In this document: positions 1 through 7,105 of the stretch, piece after piece
Layout of the letters: each line of letters starts with the position of its first letter
How positions within the stretch are numbered: position 1 is the first letter of the stretch
Assembly (NCBI GenBank): GCA_035647815.1
Contig: DASRMR010000009.1
Location: forward strand, 1-10,346
DNA length: 10,346 nucleotides
Origin: JAAYRQ01 sp035647815
Lineage (GTDB): Bacteria > Bacillota > Syntrophomonadia > Syntrophomonadales > Syntrophomonadaceae
Direction: 5' to 3'
The notes under the pieces: model-generated
What the model was told of the DNA's origin: nothing
Seen by the model: only the letters and a program-made list of their open reading frames with translations
The model's database searches: none
Program-made: the position numbers and the translations under genes

Positions 1-4
1 AAAA

Positions 5-54
5 TACTAGCCGTTACGACTAGGTTCAAAAGAGATAATAGTTGCTATATTTAA
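5..54 (+). repeat. 50-bp direct repeat, copy 1 (palindromic core)
   Basis: This copy matches 1735-1784 at 48 of 50 positions; the differences are at 19 (A versus G) and 41 (G versus A). It begins with an imperfect inverted repeat, ctagccg-tta-cgactag at 7-23, followed by a conserved tail gttcaaaagagataata and an AT-rich end. It lies about 60 bp before the stalk-protein start codon. It may extend left of the window. It could be a regulatory site, a short interspersed repeat or the edge of a duplicated cassette; the sequence does not decide between these. Confidence 0.85.
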
Positions 55-66
55 TTTGAGGATAAA

Positions 67-92
67 TAGTAGTGCTAGATTTGACACTACTA
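67..92 (+). promoter_or_regulatory. Inverted repeat just before the stalk-gene ribosome site
   Basis: TAGTAGTG (67-74) and CACTACTA (85-92) are perfect 8-bp complements around a 10-nt spacer, ending 9 nt before the AAGGAGG ribosome site at 102-108. It could be an operator for a dimeric regulator or a hairpin in the leader RNA. The structure is seen directly; the role is inference. Confidence 0.45.
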
Positions 93-114
93 AATTCTAA
101 TAAGGAGGATAAGA

Positions 115-1650
115 ATGAAAAGAAATTTTGCCTTTATATTAGTGATAGCTATGGTTTTAAGCATATTTTTAATCAACCATGCAGATATGGTATATGCAGA
201 AAATGGGACACAGGGGAAATCAATAGTAGCAGTTCCAACTGCATCTAAAGTAATAGTCAATGGTAAGAATATATCTTTTGATGCCTATTTAATAAATGAT
301 AATAATTATTTTAAACTTAGAGACTTGGCGACGGTTGTAAATGGAACACAAAAACAATTTGAAGTTACTTGGGATGGTAACAAAAGAGCCATTAATCTTA
401 TTTCAAACCAAGCATATACAAAAGTTGGGGGAGAATTGACGCAGGGAACAGGCCTAGCTGAAATTCCGCAAAGAAATACTGCTATTATTTATAAGGATGG
501 GGTTGAGGTCAATTTACTTGCCTATACGATTAATGATCTTAACTATTTTAAGTTAAGAGATATTGCCCAAGCTTTTGATATTGGCGTTACTTGGGATGGT
601 GTGACACAAACAGTTGGCATCGAGACAATCAAGCCTGTATCTCCTCCTAATTTTAGCACTGAGGAAGGCATAAGAGACTATCTTGTGGGCGATTGGTCTT
701 ATGAAGAACGCTACCTTAGGGATATCACTTGTGACATGAACATTGATAAAGATTTAAATGTGAGTTTATCCTTTGAAAATTCTTATTCAAATGCTCCTCA
801 AGGTCAATATAAAGGGAAAATAACTTTTGATAGGATGTATGCAGAAGCAAATGAAACGCCAGATATTATCAGTCTTGAACTTATCGGTACTGATGAACCA
901 GGTGGCGACTTCCTCTTTTTGCATAGAACAATTTATGATAACAAACGGGTGATGTCATGGTTCTTTGCCGGTAATGGTAATTCTATATTTGATGTAGCAG
1001 ATTTTACCGAAGAATTTATGTTTCCAAGCAATGAAGTCATGTTTGAAAAAAGAACTGGAGAAAAATCACCAGCAAAAGCACGCTATAATGATGCCTTTCA
1101 TGCAGTGTTTTGGGGTGTAGGATCTGATGGTGAAAGTTTGTGGTTAGATGATGTTATATGGACACCAAATGATGGTAGCTATGCACCAATCTATCCAGAT
1201 GAAATGACGAATTATCAAAATGATATAAAAGGCAGTGTTCTCTATTCTCTCGTTTCGAAGAAGGTTCTAGAGGATTTCGGCTATGAAATGACTGAAGGCG
1301 AAATATATTATGTAGAAACGAATTCTCAGGGCAAAATTACGTATTTTATATCTGCAGATGAAAAGGAATGGATTGAAAATAATTATATTACACCTGAAAT
1401 CGCGGCAGATGTTATTAATTGTTTAACCATATATGATGAACCATATGATTACTTGCATTCCGGTATGTCCTATCTTTTTGAAGGAGATACGGTGATGATT
1501 GGCGGGGAAGAGTACTATATGGTCTTTTTAGGAACAGATCATGGAGAATACTTTGTTAAAGAATTACATTATGCTGTGGACACATATACAGGAGAAGTTT
1601 ACTGGTATAATGTTCCAGATGATGTTTGGGAACAGCTAGGTATGGGCTAA
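115..1650 (+). CDS. Secreted stalk-domain protein with uncharacterised C-terminal region
   Basis: The 511-residue product has an N-terminal signal peptide (basic KR, hydrophobic stretch about 5-20, likely cut after VYA at residue 28), so it is probably exported and held at or near the cell surface. Two copies of the stalk (copper amine oxidase N-terminal-like) repeat follow. They are recognisable from AYLINDNNYFKLRDLA (57-72) with VTWDG (84-88), and AYTINDLNYFKLRDIA (136-151) with VTWDG (158-162). Stalk repeats are usually spacer or wall-associated modules rather than enzymes. Residues about 180-511 are acidic and aromatic-rich and match no family I can name; the last 60 (ending in a TGEVYWYNV-type strand) look like a separate beta domain. 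The start is fixed by AAGGAGG at 102-108, 6 nt before ATG. A strong terminator follows, so it appears monocistronic. Its job is unknown. Confidence 0.9.
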   Translation: MKRNFAFILVIAMVLSIFLINHADMVYAENGTQGKSIVAVPTASKVIVNGKNISFDAYLINDNNYFKLRDLATVVNGTQKQFEVTWDGNKRAINLISNQAYTKVGGELTQGTGLAEIPQRNTAIIYKDGVEVNLLAYTINDLNYFKLRDIAQAFDIGVTWDGVTQTVGIETIKPVSPPNFSTEEGIRDYLVGDWSYEERYLRDITCDMNIDKDLNVSLSFENSYSNAPQGQYKGKITFDRMYAEANETPDIISLELIGTDEPGGDFLFLHRTIYDNKRVMSWFFAGNGNSIFDVADFTEEFMFPSNEVMFEKRTGEKSPAKARYNDAFHAVFWGVGSDGESLWLDDVIWTPNDGSYAPIYPDEMTNYQNDIKGSVLYSLVSKKVLEDFGYEMTEGEIYYVETNSQGKITYFISADEKEWIENNYITPEIAADVINCLTIYDEPYDYLHSGMSYLFEGDTVMIGGEEYYMVFLGTDHGEYFVKELHYAVDTYTGEVYWYNVPDDVWEQLGMG

Positions 1651-1695
1651 AAATGTATATCCTGAGGGGTAAAAAGTAAATAGACTAAGACAAGT

Positions 1696-1731
1696 AGCGT
1701 ATTCCACTAAATAAGTGGGGTACGCTTTTTT
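1696..1731 (+). terminator. Intrinsic terminator of the stalk-domain gene
   Basis: A 12-bp stem (1696-1707 with 1715-1726, including two G-U pairs) closes a 7-nt TAAATAA loop and runs straight into a T tract (1726-1731). It begins 45 nt after the stop codon of the stalk gene and separates that gene from everything downstream. Confidence 0.9.
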
Positions 1732-1734
1732 AAT

Positions 1735-1784
1735 TACTAGCCGTTACGGCTAGGTTCAAAAGAGATAATAATTGCTATATTTAA
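1735..1784 (+). repeat. 50-bp direct repeat, copy 2 (palindromic core)
   Basis: Second copy of the element at 5-54, 48/50 identical. Here the core ctagccgttacggctag (1737-1753) is a perfect 7-bp inverted repeat around TTA, so the single difference in the core restores symmetry. It starts 3 bases after the T tract of the stalk-gene terminator and lies 111 bp before the SPFH-gene start codon. Because both copies precede an envelope-protein gene in the same orientation, a shared operator is one reading; a duplicated cassette boundary is another. Confidence 0.85.
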
Positions 1785-1895
1785 AATGTCAAGTCATATA
1801 AGTATATAAGTGGAAAATCAGTAACGAGATTAATATTAAAATTATCAATGAAAACAATCGAATATTAACATTATTAGGCAAAGGAGAAATGTGCT

Positions 1896-3212
1896 ATGGG
1901 TTTAATTAAAGCTGCAATGGGCGCTGCTGGAGGCGTCTTAGCTGACCAATGGAAGGAATATTTTTATTGTGAATCCCTGCCTGAGGATGTTATCGTCACC
2001 AAGGGAGAAAAGCGTACTTCGAGGCGTTCATCTAACAAAAAGGGTGAGAATAACATCATCACGAATGGATCAGGGATAGCTGTAGCAGATGGGCAGTGCA
2101 TGATTATTGTTGAGCAAGGTAAAATAGTTGACCTGTGTGCTGAGCCTGGTGTTTACACTTTTGACGCGGGAGGAGAACCGTCATTATTTGCTGGGGGAAA
2201 TCTGGGCGAAAATGCGGCTGAATCTTTGAAAAGCGTCTGGGATCGCTTTAAGTTCGGCGGAAGCCCCGGCAAGGATGCCCGGGTCTATTACTTTAACACT
2301 AAAGAGCTAGTCGGCAATAAATATGGAACTCCAAGCCCAGTGCCTTTTCGGGTTGTAGATAATAATGTCGGGCTCGACATAGACATAGCGATTCGCTGTT
2401 TCGGGGAATACAGTTACCGTATTATGAATCCCATTCTTTTTTACACCAACGTTTCTGGCAACATTTCGGATGAGTACAAACGAGACACTATCGATGGACA
2501 GCTTAAAAGTGAACTTCTGACAGCCCTGCAACCTGCATTTGCAAAGATAAGTGAGATGGGTATTCGTTATTCTGCACTACCAGGGCATACAACTGAGCTT
2601 GCTAGTGCATTAAATGATGTCCTTTCAGAAAAATGGAGCAACTTGCGTGGCATCGAGATCGTATCATTTGGCGTATCTTCGGTGAAAGCGAGTGATGAAG
2701 ATGAGCAGATGATTAAGGAACTACAACGTAATGCTGCATTTCGTAATCCAACTATGGCGGCAGCGCATTTGGTAGGTTCGCAAGCGGCAGCTATGCAAAG
2801 CGCAGCCTCTAATGAAAGTGCAGGAGGTGCGGCTATGGCTTTTATGGGCATGAACCTAGCGGGGCAGGCGGGGGGAATGAGTCCTCAGAACCTCTATCAG
2901 ATGGAACAACAACCAGCTCAGCAAGCACCGACTACACCTCCTGTCGGTTGGCAATGCCTCTGTGGGCATAGCGGAAACGCTGGTAAATTCTGTGCTGAGT
3001 GTGGAAAACCTCAGCCCCAAGCGGATGGCTGGCCTTGTGCCTGTGGCACAGTAAATAAAGGTAAGTTCTGTGCCGAGTGTGGTAAGGCAAAACCTGCCGG
3101 CATTCCACAATATAAGTGTGATAAATGCGGCTGGGAACCTGAAGACAAGGCGAATCCACCCAAATTCTGTCCAGAATGTGGCGACCCTTTTGATGATGGA
3201 GATTTAATATAA
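1896..3212 (+). CDS. SPFH/virion-core-like protein with three zinc ribbons (YdjI-like)
   Basis: A 438-residue protein of the SPFH (band 7)/virion-core family, resembling Bacillus subtilis YdjI, which helps tether PspA to the membrane. The SPFH-type region spans about residues 20-280 (GKDARVYYFNTKEL at 125-138, then the NNVGLDIDIAIRCFGEYSYRI strand pair). An Ala/Gly/Met-rich low-complexity stretch (285-335) and a Gln/Pro linker follow. The C-terminus carries three zinc ribbons with ligands C354/C356/C366/C369, C381/C383/C392/C395 and C408/C411/C425/C428; the first two use the tight CxC spacing. There is no signal peptide or clear membrane helix, so it is probably cytoplasmic and membrane-associated. 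AAGGAG at 1881-1886 sets the start. By eye it is more GC-rich than its neighbours. The family call is confident; the physiological role is inferred from the B. subtilis homologue. Confidence 0.9.
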   Translation: MGLIKAAMGAAGGVLADQWKEYFYCESLPEDVIVTKGEKRTSRRSSNKKGENNIITNGSGIAVADGQCMIIVEQGKIVDLCAEPGVYTFDAGGEPSLFAGGNLGENAAESLKSVWDRFKFGGSPGKDARVYYFNTKELVGNKYGTPSPVPFRVVDNNVGLDIDIAIRCFGEYSYRIMNPILFYTNVSGNISDEYKRDTIDGQLKSELLTALQPAFAKISEMGIRYSALPGHTTELASALNDVLSEKWSNLRGIEIVSFGVSSVKASDEDEQMIKELQRNAAFRNPTMAAAHLVGSQAAAMQSAASNESAGGAAMAFMGMNLAGQAGGMSPQNLYQMEQQPAQQAPTTPPVGWQCLCGHSGNAGKFCAECGKPQPQADGWPCACGTVNKGKFCAECGKAKPAGIPQYKCDKCGWEPEDKANPPKFCPECGDPFDDGDLI

Positions 3213-3392
3213 TTCAATATCAAAGCACATTTATACCCATGTGTGCATAAAATACATCGGATTAGTGCTTGAGTATATACATGTGGTTAGTGTTTATATT
3301 ACTAAAATAGATATCGGAGTGAGGAAGGGGGGTATTAGATAGTAACTATTTCACTGAAAAGATAAATAGATATTAGAAAGGGAGAGGTAGAT

Positions 3393-3992
3393 ATGAAAAA
3401 AAGAATTGCAATTATATTGGCTGTTTTCATGATTAGTATTTTGGTACTATCCGGTTGTGGAGGCGGAGATAAAGCAGATAACACTGCGGCACCAGGTAAA
3501 ACACCTAGCGTTAATACTGCCGACGCTACTAAAGTTGAAGTACCTGATATTACAGGTGAAATAATTGACACAGGTGACATCAGTGCGCTTTGTCCAGAGG
3601 GCTGGAAGAATTACCCGCAAAGTGATTTCACTTCAGATGATGAAGATGCTATAGATACGAAGACACTAGACTTTCGCAAAGGAGCGGAAACTGAAGATGA
3701 TGCCTATACGACTCCTGGTGTAACCATTAGATTTTACGGAGTAGACTGGGATTTCATGGCACCGGAAGATAACTTTGAAGGCGAATTTAAAGCTTGGGGT
3801 CCCATGGATCTTAATGGCAAAATTGCTTCAGGATTAATCGGTTTAGCAGATAGCGAAAAATTCGCAATCGTTTATGTAGATGTTGATGGTGGCGAGCTAG
3901 AAGTTATGGTTCAGCTTGAGCAGTTTGAACAGACAATTTCCTTGGATGATGATGATGTATTAGCGATTTTGGCGAGTTTAGAAATTAAATAA
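3393..3992 (+). CDS. Lipoprotein, paralogue 1 of a tandem pair
   Basis: A 199-residue protein with a lipoprotein signal peptide: KKR, hydrophobic stretch, lipobox LSGC with the lipidated cysteine at 22. It should be anchored on the outer face of the membrane. A disordered linker (about 23-54, Gly/Asp/Thr/Pro) leads to a compact domain opening with GEIIDTGDISALCPEGW (55-71) and closing with ISLDDDDVLAILAS (182-195). The next gene has the same opening and closing motifs plus a central AWGP, so the two are tandem duplicates. I do not recognise the domain. C67 lies in the shared ALCPEGW motif. The start is supported by AAAGGGAG upstream. A 180-bp gap with no clear terminator separates it from the SPFH gene, so shared transcription is possible. 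Confidence 0.88.
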   Translation: MKKRIAIILAVFMISILVLSGCGGGDKADNTAAPGKTPSVNTADATKVEVPDITGEIIDTGDISALCPEGWKNYPQSDFTSDDEDAIDTKTLDFRKGAETEDDAYTTPGVTIRFYGVDWDFMAPEDNFEGEFKAWGPMDLNGKIASGLIGLADSEKFAIVYVDVDGGELEVMVQLEQFEQTISLDDDDVLAILASLEIK

Positions 3993-4026
3993 GCTGAAGA
4001 ACATTAACTTCAGTAGAGGAGAAACT

Positions 4027-4566
4027 ATGCAAATGAAAAAAAGAATAGTTGTTATTCTAGTTGTTTTGATGGTTAGCATTTTGGCTCTGTCTGGTTGTGG
4101 TCAAAAAGAGATTAAAGGTGAAATAATTGACGCCGGTGAGGTAAGCGCGCTTTGCCCAGAGGGCTGGGTCAATGTGCCAGTTGAAGATTTTGTTCGTACT
4201 CAACAAGAAGGAGAAACAGTATTTGATCCGACTAGACTACAATTTGACAAAATATCTAAAAGTCAGGAAAACGAGTTTTTAACCCTTGGTGCTTGGATCT
4301 ATTATTACCCTAAAGAAACTAATACAGAGGATTTATTTGTAAATAGTTTTAGCTTAAAATCTGAAGCTTGGGGGCCAAAAGAGATTGGTGGCCGGACTTG
4401 GGAAGGATTTGTCGGCTTAGATTTGGGCGAGAGAAATGCGACAATTTGGACAGAGGATGATGATGCCAAGTTCTATGTGAGAGTTGTTCTTGAGGTAGGT
4501 AAAGAGACAATTTCATTAGAGGATGCCGACATGCAGGCGATTCTTGCGAGCATAAAAGCTAAATAA
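4027..4566 (+). CDS. Lipoprotein, paralogue 2 of a tandem pair
   Basis: A 179-residue lipoprotein with lipobox LSGC (cysteine 24), 34 bp after its paralogue. It shares GEIID.G..SALCPEGW (31-47), EAWGP (113-117), a G..GL stretch, and the closing ISL.D.D..AILAS block (162-175). It lacks the roughly 25-residue linker present in the first copy, so its domain sits close to the membrane. Many other positions differ, which suggests an old duplication. Two ATG codons are possible: 4027, 5 nt after GAGGAG (4016-4021), or 4033, 11 nt after it. The second gives an MKKRI start that aligns exactly with the paralogue. The function is unknown; the pair is probably co-transcribed with the following membrane-protein gene, 15 bp away. 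Confidence 0.88.
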   Translation: MQMKKRIVVILVVLMVSILALSGCGQKEIKGEIIDAGEVSALCPEGWVNVPVEDFVRTQQEGETVFDPTRLQFDKISKSQENEFLTLGAWIYYYPKETNTEDLFVNSFSLKSEAWGPKEIGGRTWEGFVGLDLGERNATIWTEDDDAKFYVRVVLEVGKETISLEDADMQAILASIKAK

Positions 4567-4581
4567 AAAAGGGGGTAAAAC

Positions 4582-5007
4582 ATGGAATATGAAAGTAATA
4601 AGTTTTTAAAGATAACGGGAATCTTCATGATCATAGGCGGAGCGATTGGGATTATTGTGGGCATAATTGCGGTTATAGGAGCAATTGGTGCTATGGCGCT
4701 TTTTGGTAGTGAAGTGTGGCCGTTAATTGTAGGAGCTTTTATGGTATTGCTCAGTGCTGTAGTCAGCTTAATTGCTGGTATTTACGGTGTAAAATATGCG
4801 GCCGTACCAGAAAAGGCACAAACTTGCATTACTTACGGAATATTGACTGCGGTATTCGCCGTATTGGGTGTTGTTTTGAATACGATAGGTGGCAATTCCT
4901 TTAGTATTACACCGTTGATAACAGGACTTTTATTGCCAGGACTATATTTATTTGGCGCTTATCAAAACAAAAGTCTTGCTCAAAGTACTCCTCAAAGTCT
5001 AGCTTAG
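4582..5007 (+). CDS. Small four-helix membrane protein
   Basis: A 141-residue integral membrane protein with hydrophobic segments at about 9-40 (a long Gly/Ile/Ala-rich stretch), 47-70, 82-102 and 108-127, and a short polar C-terminal tail (YQNKSLAQSTPQ). It resembles the small DUF4064-like or 'four-TM' proteins common in Firmicutes, but I cannot assign a family with certainty. AAGGGGGT at 4569-4576 precedes the start by 5 nt. The 15-bp gap after the second lipoprotein gene indicates a shared transcript, and the hairpin after its stop may end that transcript. No catalytic motif is visible; a structural or sensing role beside the lipoproteins is only a guess. Confidence 0.85.
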   Translation: MEYESNKFLKITGIFMIIGGAIGIIVGIIAVIGAIGAMALFGSEVWPLIVGAFMVLLSAVVSLIAGIYGVKYAAVPEKAQTCITYGILTAVFAVLGVVLNTIGGNSFSITPLITGLLLPGLYLFGAYQNKSLAQSTPQSLA

Positions 5008-5012
5008 TAGAT

Positions 5013-5063
5013 AAACGGTCGATAGGAATAGAGTTAACTTCATAATATTCCTGTTGGCCGTTT
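5013..5063 (+). terminator. Long-stem hairpin after the membrane-protein gene, possible terminator
   Basis: Bases 5013-5030 and 5046-5063 pair over 18 bp with no mismatch, using three G-U pairs, around a 15-nt loop. The stem starts 6 nt after the upstream stop codon. The tail is only TTTCTAT, so termination would be weak or partial. It could equally shape expression of the zinc-ribbon gene about 85 bp downstream. Confidence 0.6.
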
Positions 5064-5148
5064 CTATACATACTTAGGAGGAATACAGATATTTGTTTCG
5101 GCCTATCCTAGGTCATCCTATCAAAGAGCATAAGGAGGAGGTCGTCGT

Positions 5149-6228
5149 ATGGCGATAGAGGTAACAAATTTCCAATGCCCATCTTGCACAGGACCACTTC
5201 ATTTCTCCAGTGACAGTGGAAAACTTACCTGCGAATATTGTGGAGAATCCTTTGATGTAGAAACTATAGAGCAACTTTATGCCGATAAAGAGCAAGCTAG
5301 CGAAAACGCAGCAAGTGAGACCGAATGGGACTTGACCATGGAAGAAATTGGCGAAGAAGAAGGTGCAAATATGCGGACTTATACTTGCCCTTCTTGCGGT
5401 GCCCAGCTTATTTGTGATGAAACTACTGCCGCCACTTCTTGTCCTTATTGTAATAATCCAACTATTGTACAAGGTCAATTTAGTGGTATGCTCAGGCCAG
5501 ATTTTGTAATTCCATTCAAGTTGGATAAAGAGACTGCCAAAGCTACTTTGAAAAACTATTATAAGGGTAAAAAGTTTTTGCCTAAGTCTTTTTCTGAAGG
5601 CAATAAAATTGAGGAACTCAAAGGCATTTATGTTCCGTTTTGGCTCTTTGATGGGATGAGCGACGCGGATATCCGCTACCATGCAATTACAAAAAGTTTT
5701 TACACTGATGGAGATTATAAGGTAACGGTCACCGAGCATTATCGGGTGGTGCGGCAGGGTAAGATTGCCTTTGAAAAAGTGCCTGTAGTTGGATCCAAAA
5801 AAATGCCTGATGCACACATGGATGCTATAGAGCCGTATGATTATTTAGAATTAGTTCCTTTTTCTTCCGCTTACCTGCCAGGGTATCTAGCAGATAAATA
5901 TGATATGGAGGCAGATACATGTATTGAACATGCAAATGAGCGGATTCGTACGAGTACCAAGGATGCCTTTGACGCTACTGTAACCGGCTATACAAACTAC
6001 AACTCGGAATCTTCTGCTATTGATATTCAGCCAGGCGAGGTAAAATATGTCTTGCTCCCAGTATGGATACTGAACACTAAATGGAAGGGCAAGGATTTTC
6101 TCTTTGCCATGAATGGGCAGACCGGCAAACTTATTGGCGATTTACCAGTTGATAAGGGTAAGTTTTTCGCGTGGTTTGCAGGTATTTCAATGCCGTTGAT
6201 GCTGCTACTTGGCATCATCATGTTTTGA
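5149..6228 (+). CDS. Double zinc-ribbon protein with C-terminal membrane anchor (YdjG-like)
   Basis: A 359-residue protein resembling Bacillus subtilis YdjG, a membrane partner in PspA recruitment. Ribbon 1 uses C10/C13/C28/C31 and ribbon 2 C80/C83/C98/C101 (C89 is extra), separated by an acidic, probably flexible stretch (about 45-74, many Glu). A globular region of about 105-330 follows, opening with PDFVIPFKLDKETAK and including IYVPFWLFDG. A single hydrophobic helix at the extreme C-terminus (about 337-359, ending in IIMF) makes it tail-anchored, so the ribbons should face the cytoplasm. This family is often mislabelled as primosomal or helicase-related because of the ribbons; no helicase motif is present. 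AAGGAGGAG at 5132-5140 precedes the ATG. The next gene starts 14 bp after its stop, so the two form an operon. Confidence 0.9.
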   Translation: MAIEVTNFQCPSCTGPLHFSSDSGKLTCEYCGESFDVETIEQLYADKEQASENAASETEWDLTMEEIGEEEGANMRTYTCPSCGAQLICDETTAATSCPYCNNPTIVQGQFSGMLRPDFVIPFKLDKETAKATLKNYYKGKKFLPKSFSEGNKIEELKGIYVPFWLFDGMSDADIRYHAITKSFYTDGDYKVTVTEHYRVVRQGKIAFEKVPVVGSKKMPDAHMDAIEPYDYLELVPFSSAYLPGYLADKYDMEADTCIEHANERIRTSTKDAFDATVTGYTNYNSESSAIDIQPGEVKYVLLPVWILNTKWKGKDFLFAMNGQTGKLIGDLPVDKGKFFAWFAGISMPLMLLLGIIMF

Positions 6229-6242
6229 GGGGGAGTATTAGC

Positions 6243-7034
6243 ATGAAAAGAATAACTACATTAGTTATATTAATTTTATCCTTTGCCCTTTTTATAATAT
6301 TACCGGTTAATGCTGCGGAATTTGAATTAGTCGGAAATTGGGCCGGCTTGCTCACTGATCAGGAAAGTTTGGAGCTTAACGAGCTGGCCATGGATATAAG
6401 CGAGGAATATCAATGTGAAGTTAGCATAGCTATGATGGAATATATAGAAGATGATGATGTCGCTGAATTTGCAAACCTTTTTTATGAGGAATACGATTAC
6501 GGCTATGGTGCGGATAACAGTGGACTAATGCTCATGCTTGTCATGGATAGTCGGGATTATGCACTTATAGCACACGGTGATGGAAATACAGCCTTTACAG
6601 ACCACGGTAAAGATGTTTTGCTAGAAAAGCACCTTTTACCACTACTTGCTGAAGATAAATACTATGATGCCTTCTTAATATATCTGAACAAAACGGCTGA
6701 GTTTTTACAGATGGCTGAAAATGGCACTCCCTTTGATGTAGAGACAGACGAAGAGAATGCTCAAACATCGATCTGGGTAAAGCTGGCAATAGTTATCCTT
6801 ATTCCTTTGCTTATCGCAGGAATAGTTTGCCTTATTTGGATGAGAAAGATGAAAACTGCGGTGTCCGAGCGGGCAGCAAGAAACTATATGTCTGATGGGG
6901 GCCTTCAATTGACGAAGGAAACAGATACATTCCTAAATAAAACCGAAACTCGAACACGAATCGAAAAGAAACCACCAGGCGGGGGTACTTCAATCGGAAG
7001 TGGGGGATCTTCTAGCGCTAAAGGGAAATTCTAA
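6243..7034 (+). CDS. TPM-domain membrane protein (YgcG/YdjH-like)
   Basis: A 263-residue protein with a signal peptide (cut near VNA, residues 22-24), an extracytoplasmic TPM domain (about 28-158), one membrane helix (177-200) and a basic, cytoplasmic C-terminal tail ending in a Gly/Ser-rich run (GGGTSIGSGGSSSAKGKF). The TPM features are GLLTDQES..LNELA near the N-terminus, the DNSGLMLMLVMDSRDYAL core (91-108) and the HGDG motif (111-114). TPM domains were named for a proposed phosphatase fold, but many act as membrane-complex subunits. B. subtilis YdjH, which pairs with YdjG, has the same plan and a similar length. The start at 6243 follows AGGGGGAG (6228-6235) by 7 nt. A longer reading from 6171 would overlap the upstream gene by 58 bp, has no ribosome site and would bury the signal peptide. 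Spacing implies co-expression with the zinc-ribbon gene. Confidence 0.9.
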   Translation: MKRITTLVILILSFALFIILPVNAAEFELVGNWAGLLTDQESLELNELAMDISEEYQCEVSIAMMEYIEDDDVAEFANLFYEEYDYGYGADNSGLMLMLVMDSRDYALIAHGDGNTAFTDHGKDVLLEKHLLPLLAEDKYYDAFLIYLNKTAEFLQMAENGTPFDVETDEENAQTSIWVKLAIVILIPLLIAGIVCLIWMRKMKTAVSERAARNYMSDGGLQLTKETDTFLNKTETRTRIEKKPPGGGTSIGSGGSSSAKGKF

Positions 7035-7105
7035 AATTGAAGAAGTAATATGAAAGGGAAAACCATGTCTCACTAAGATAGTGCTTGTGTATAAACTTGC
7101 TTATC

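Noticed and set aside
81..86. TTGACA before the stalk gene as a -35 box
   Set aside because: A 17-bp spacer puts the -10 on top of the ribosome site (GGAGGA), which is not a -10 sequence.
1744..1754. TTACGGCTAGG in the 50-bp repeat resembling parts of tmRNA (7895-7922)
   Set aside because: Shared strings are short (8-9 bases) and differently arranged; no evidence of common origin.
3269..3300. TTGAGT ... TTTATA/TATATT as a promoter for the lipoprotein genes
   Set aside because: Spacing is 18-20 bp with weak boxes in AT-rich sequence; not distinguishable from chance. The 180-bp gap here shows no gene and no terminator.
5113..5817. Long minus-strand frame opposite the zinc-ribbon gene
   Set aside because: Shadow of the real gene: no recognisable domain, low-complexity hydrophobic translation, and full overlap with a well-supported coding frame.
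6171..6242. Upstream in-frame extension of the TPM gene
   Set aside because: It overlaps the zinc-ribbon gene by 58 bp, has no ribosome site, and would place 24 residues before a clear signal peptide.
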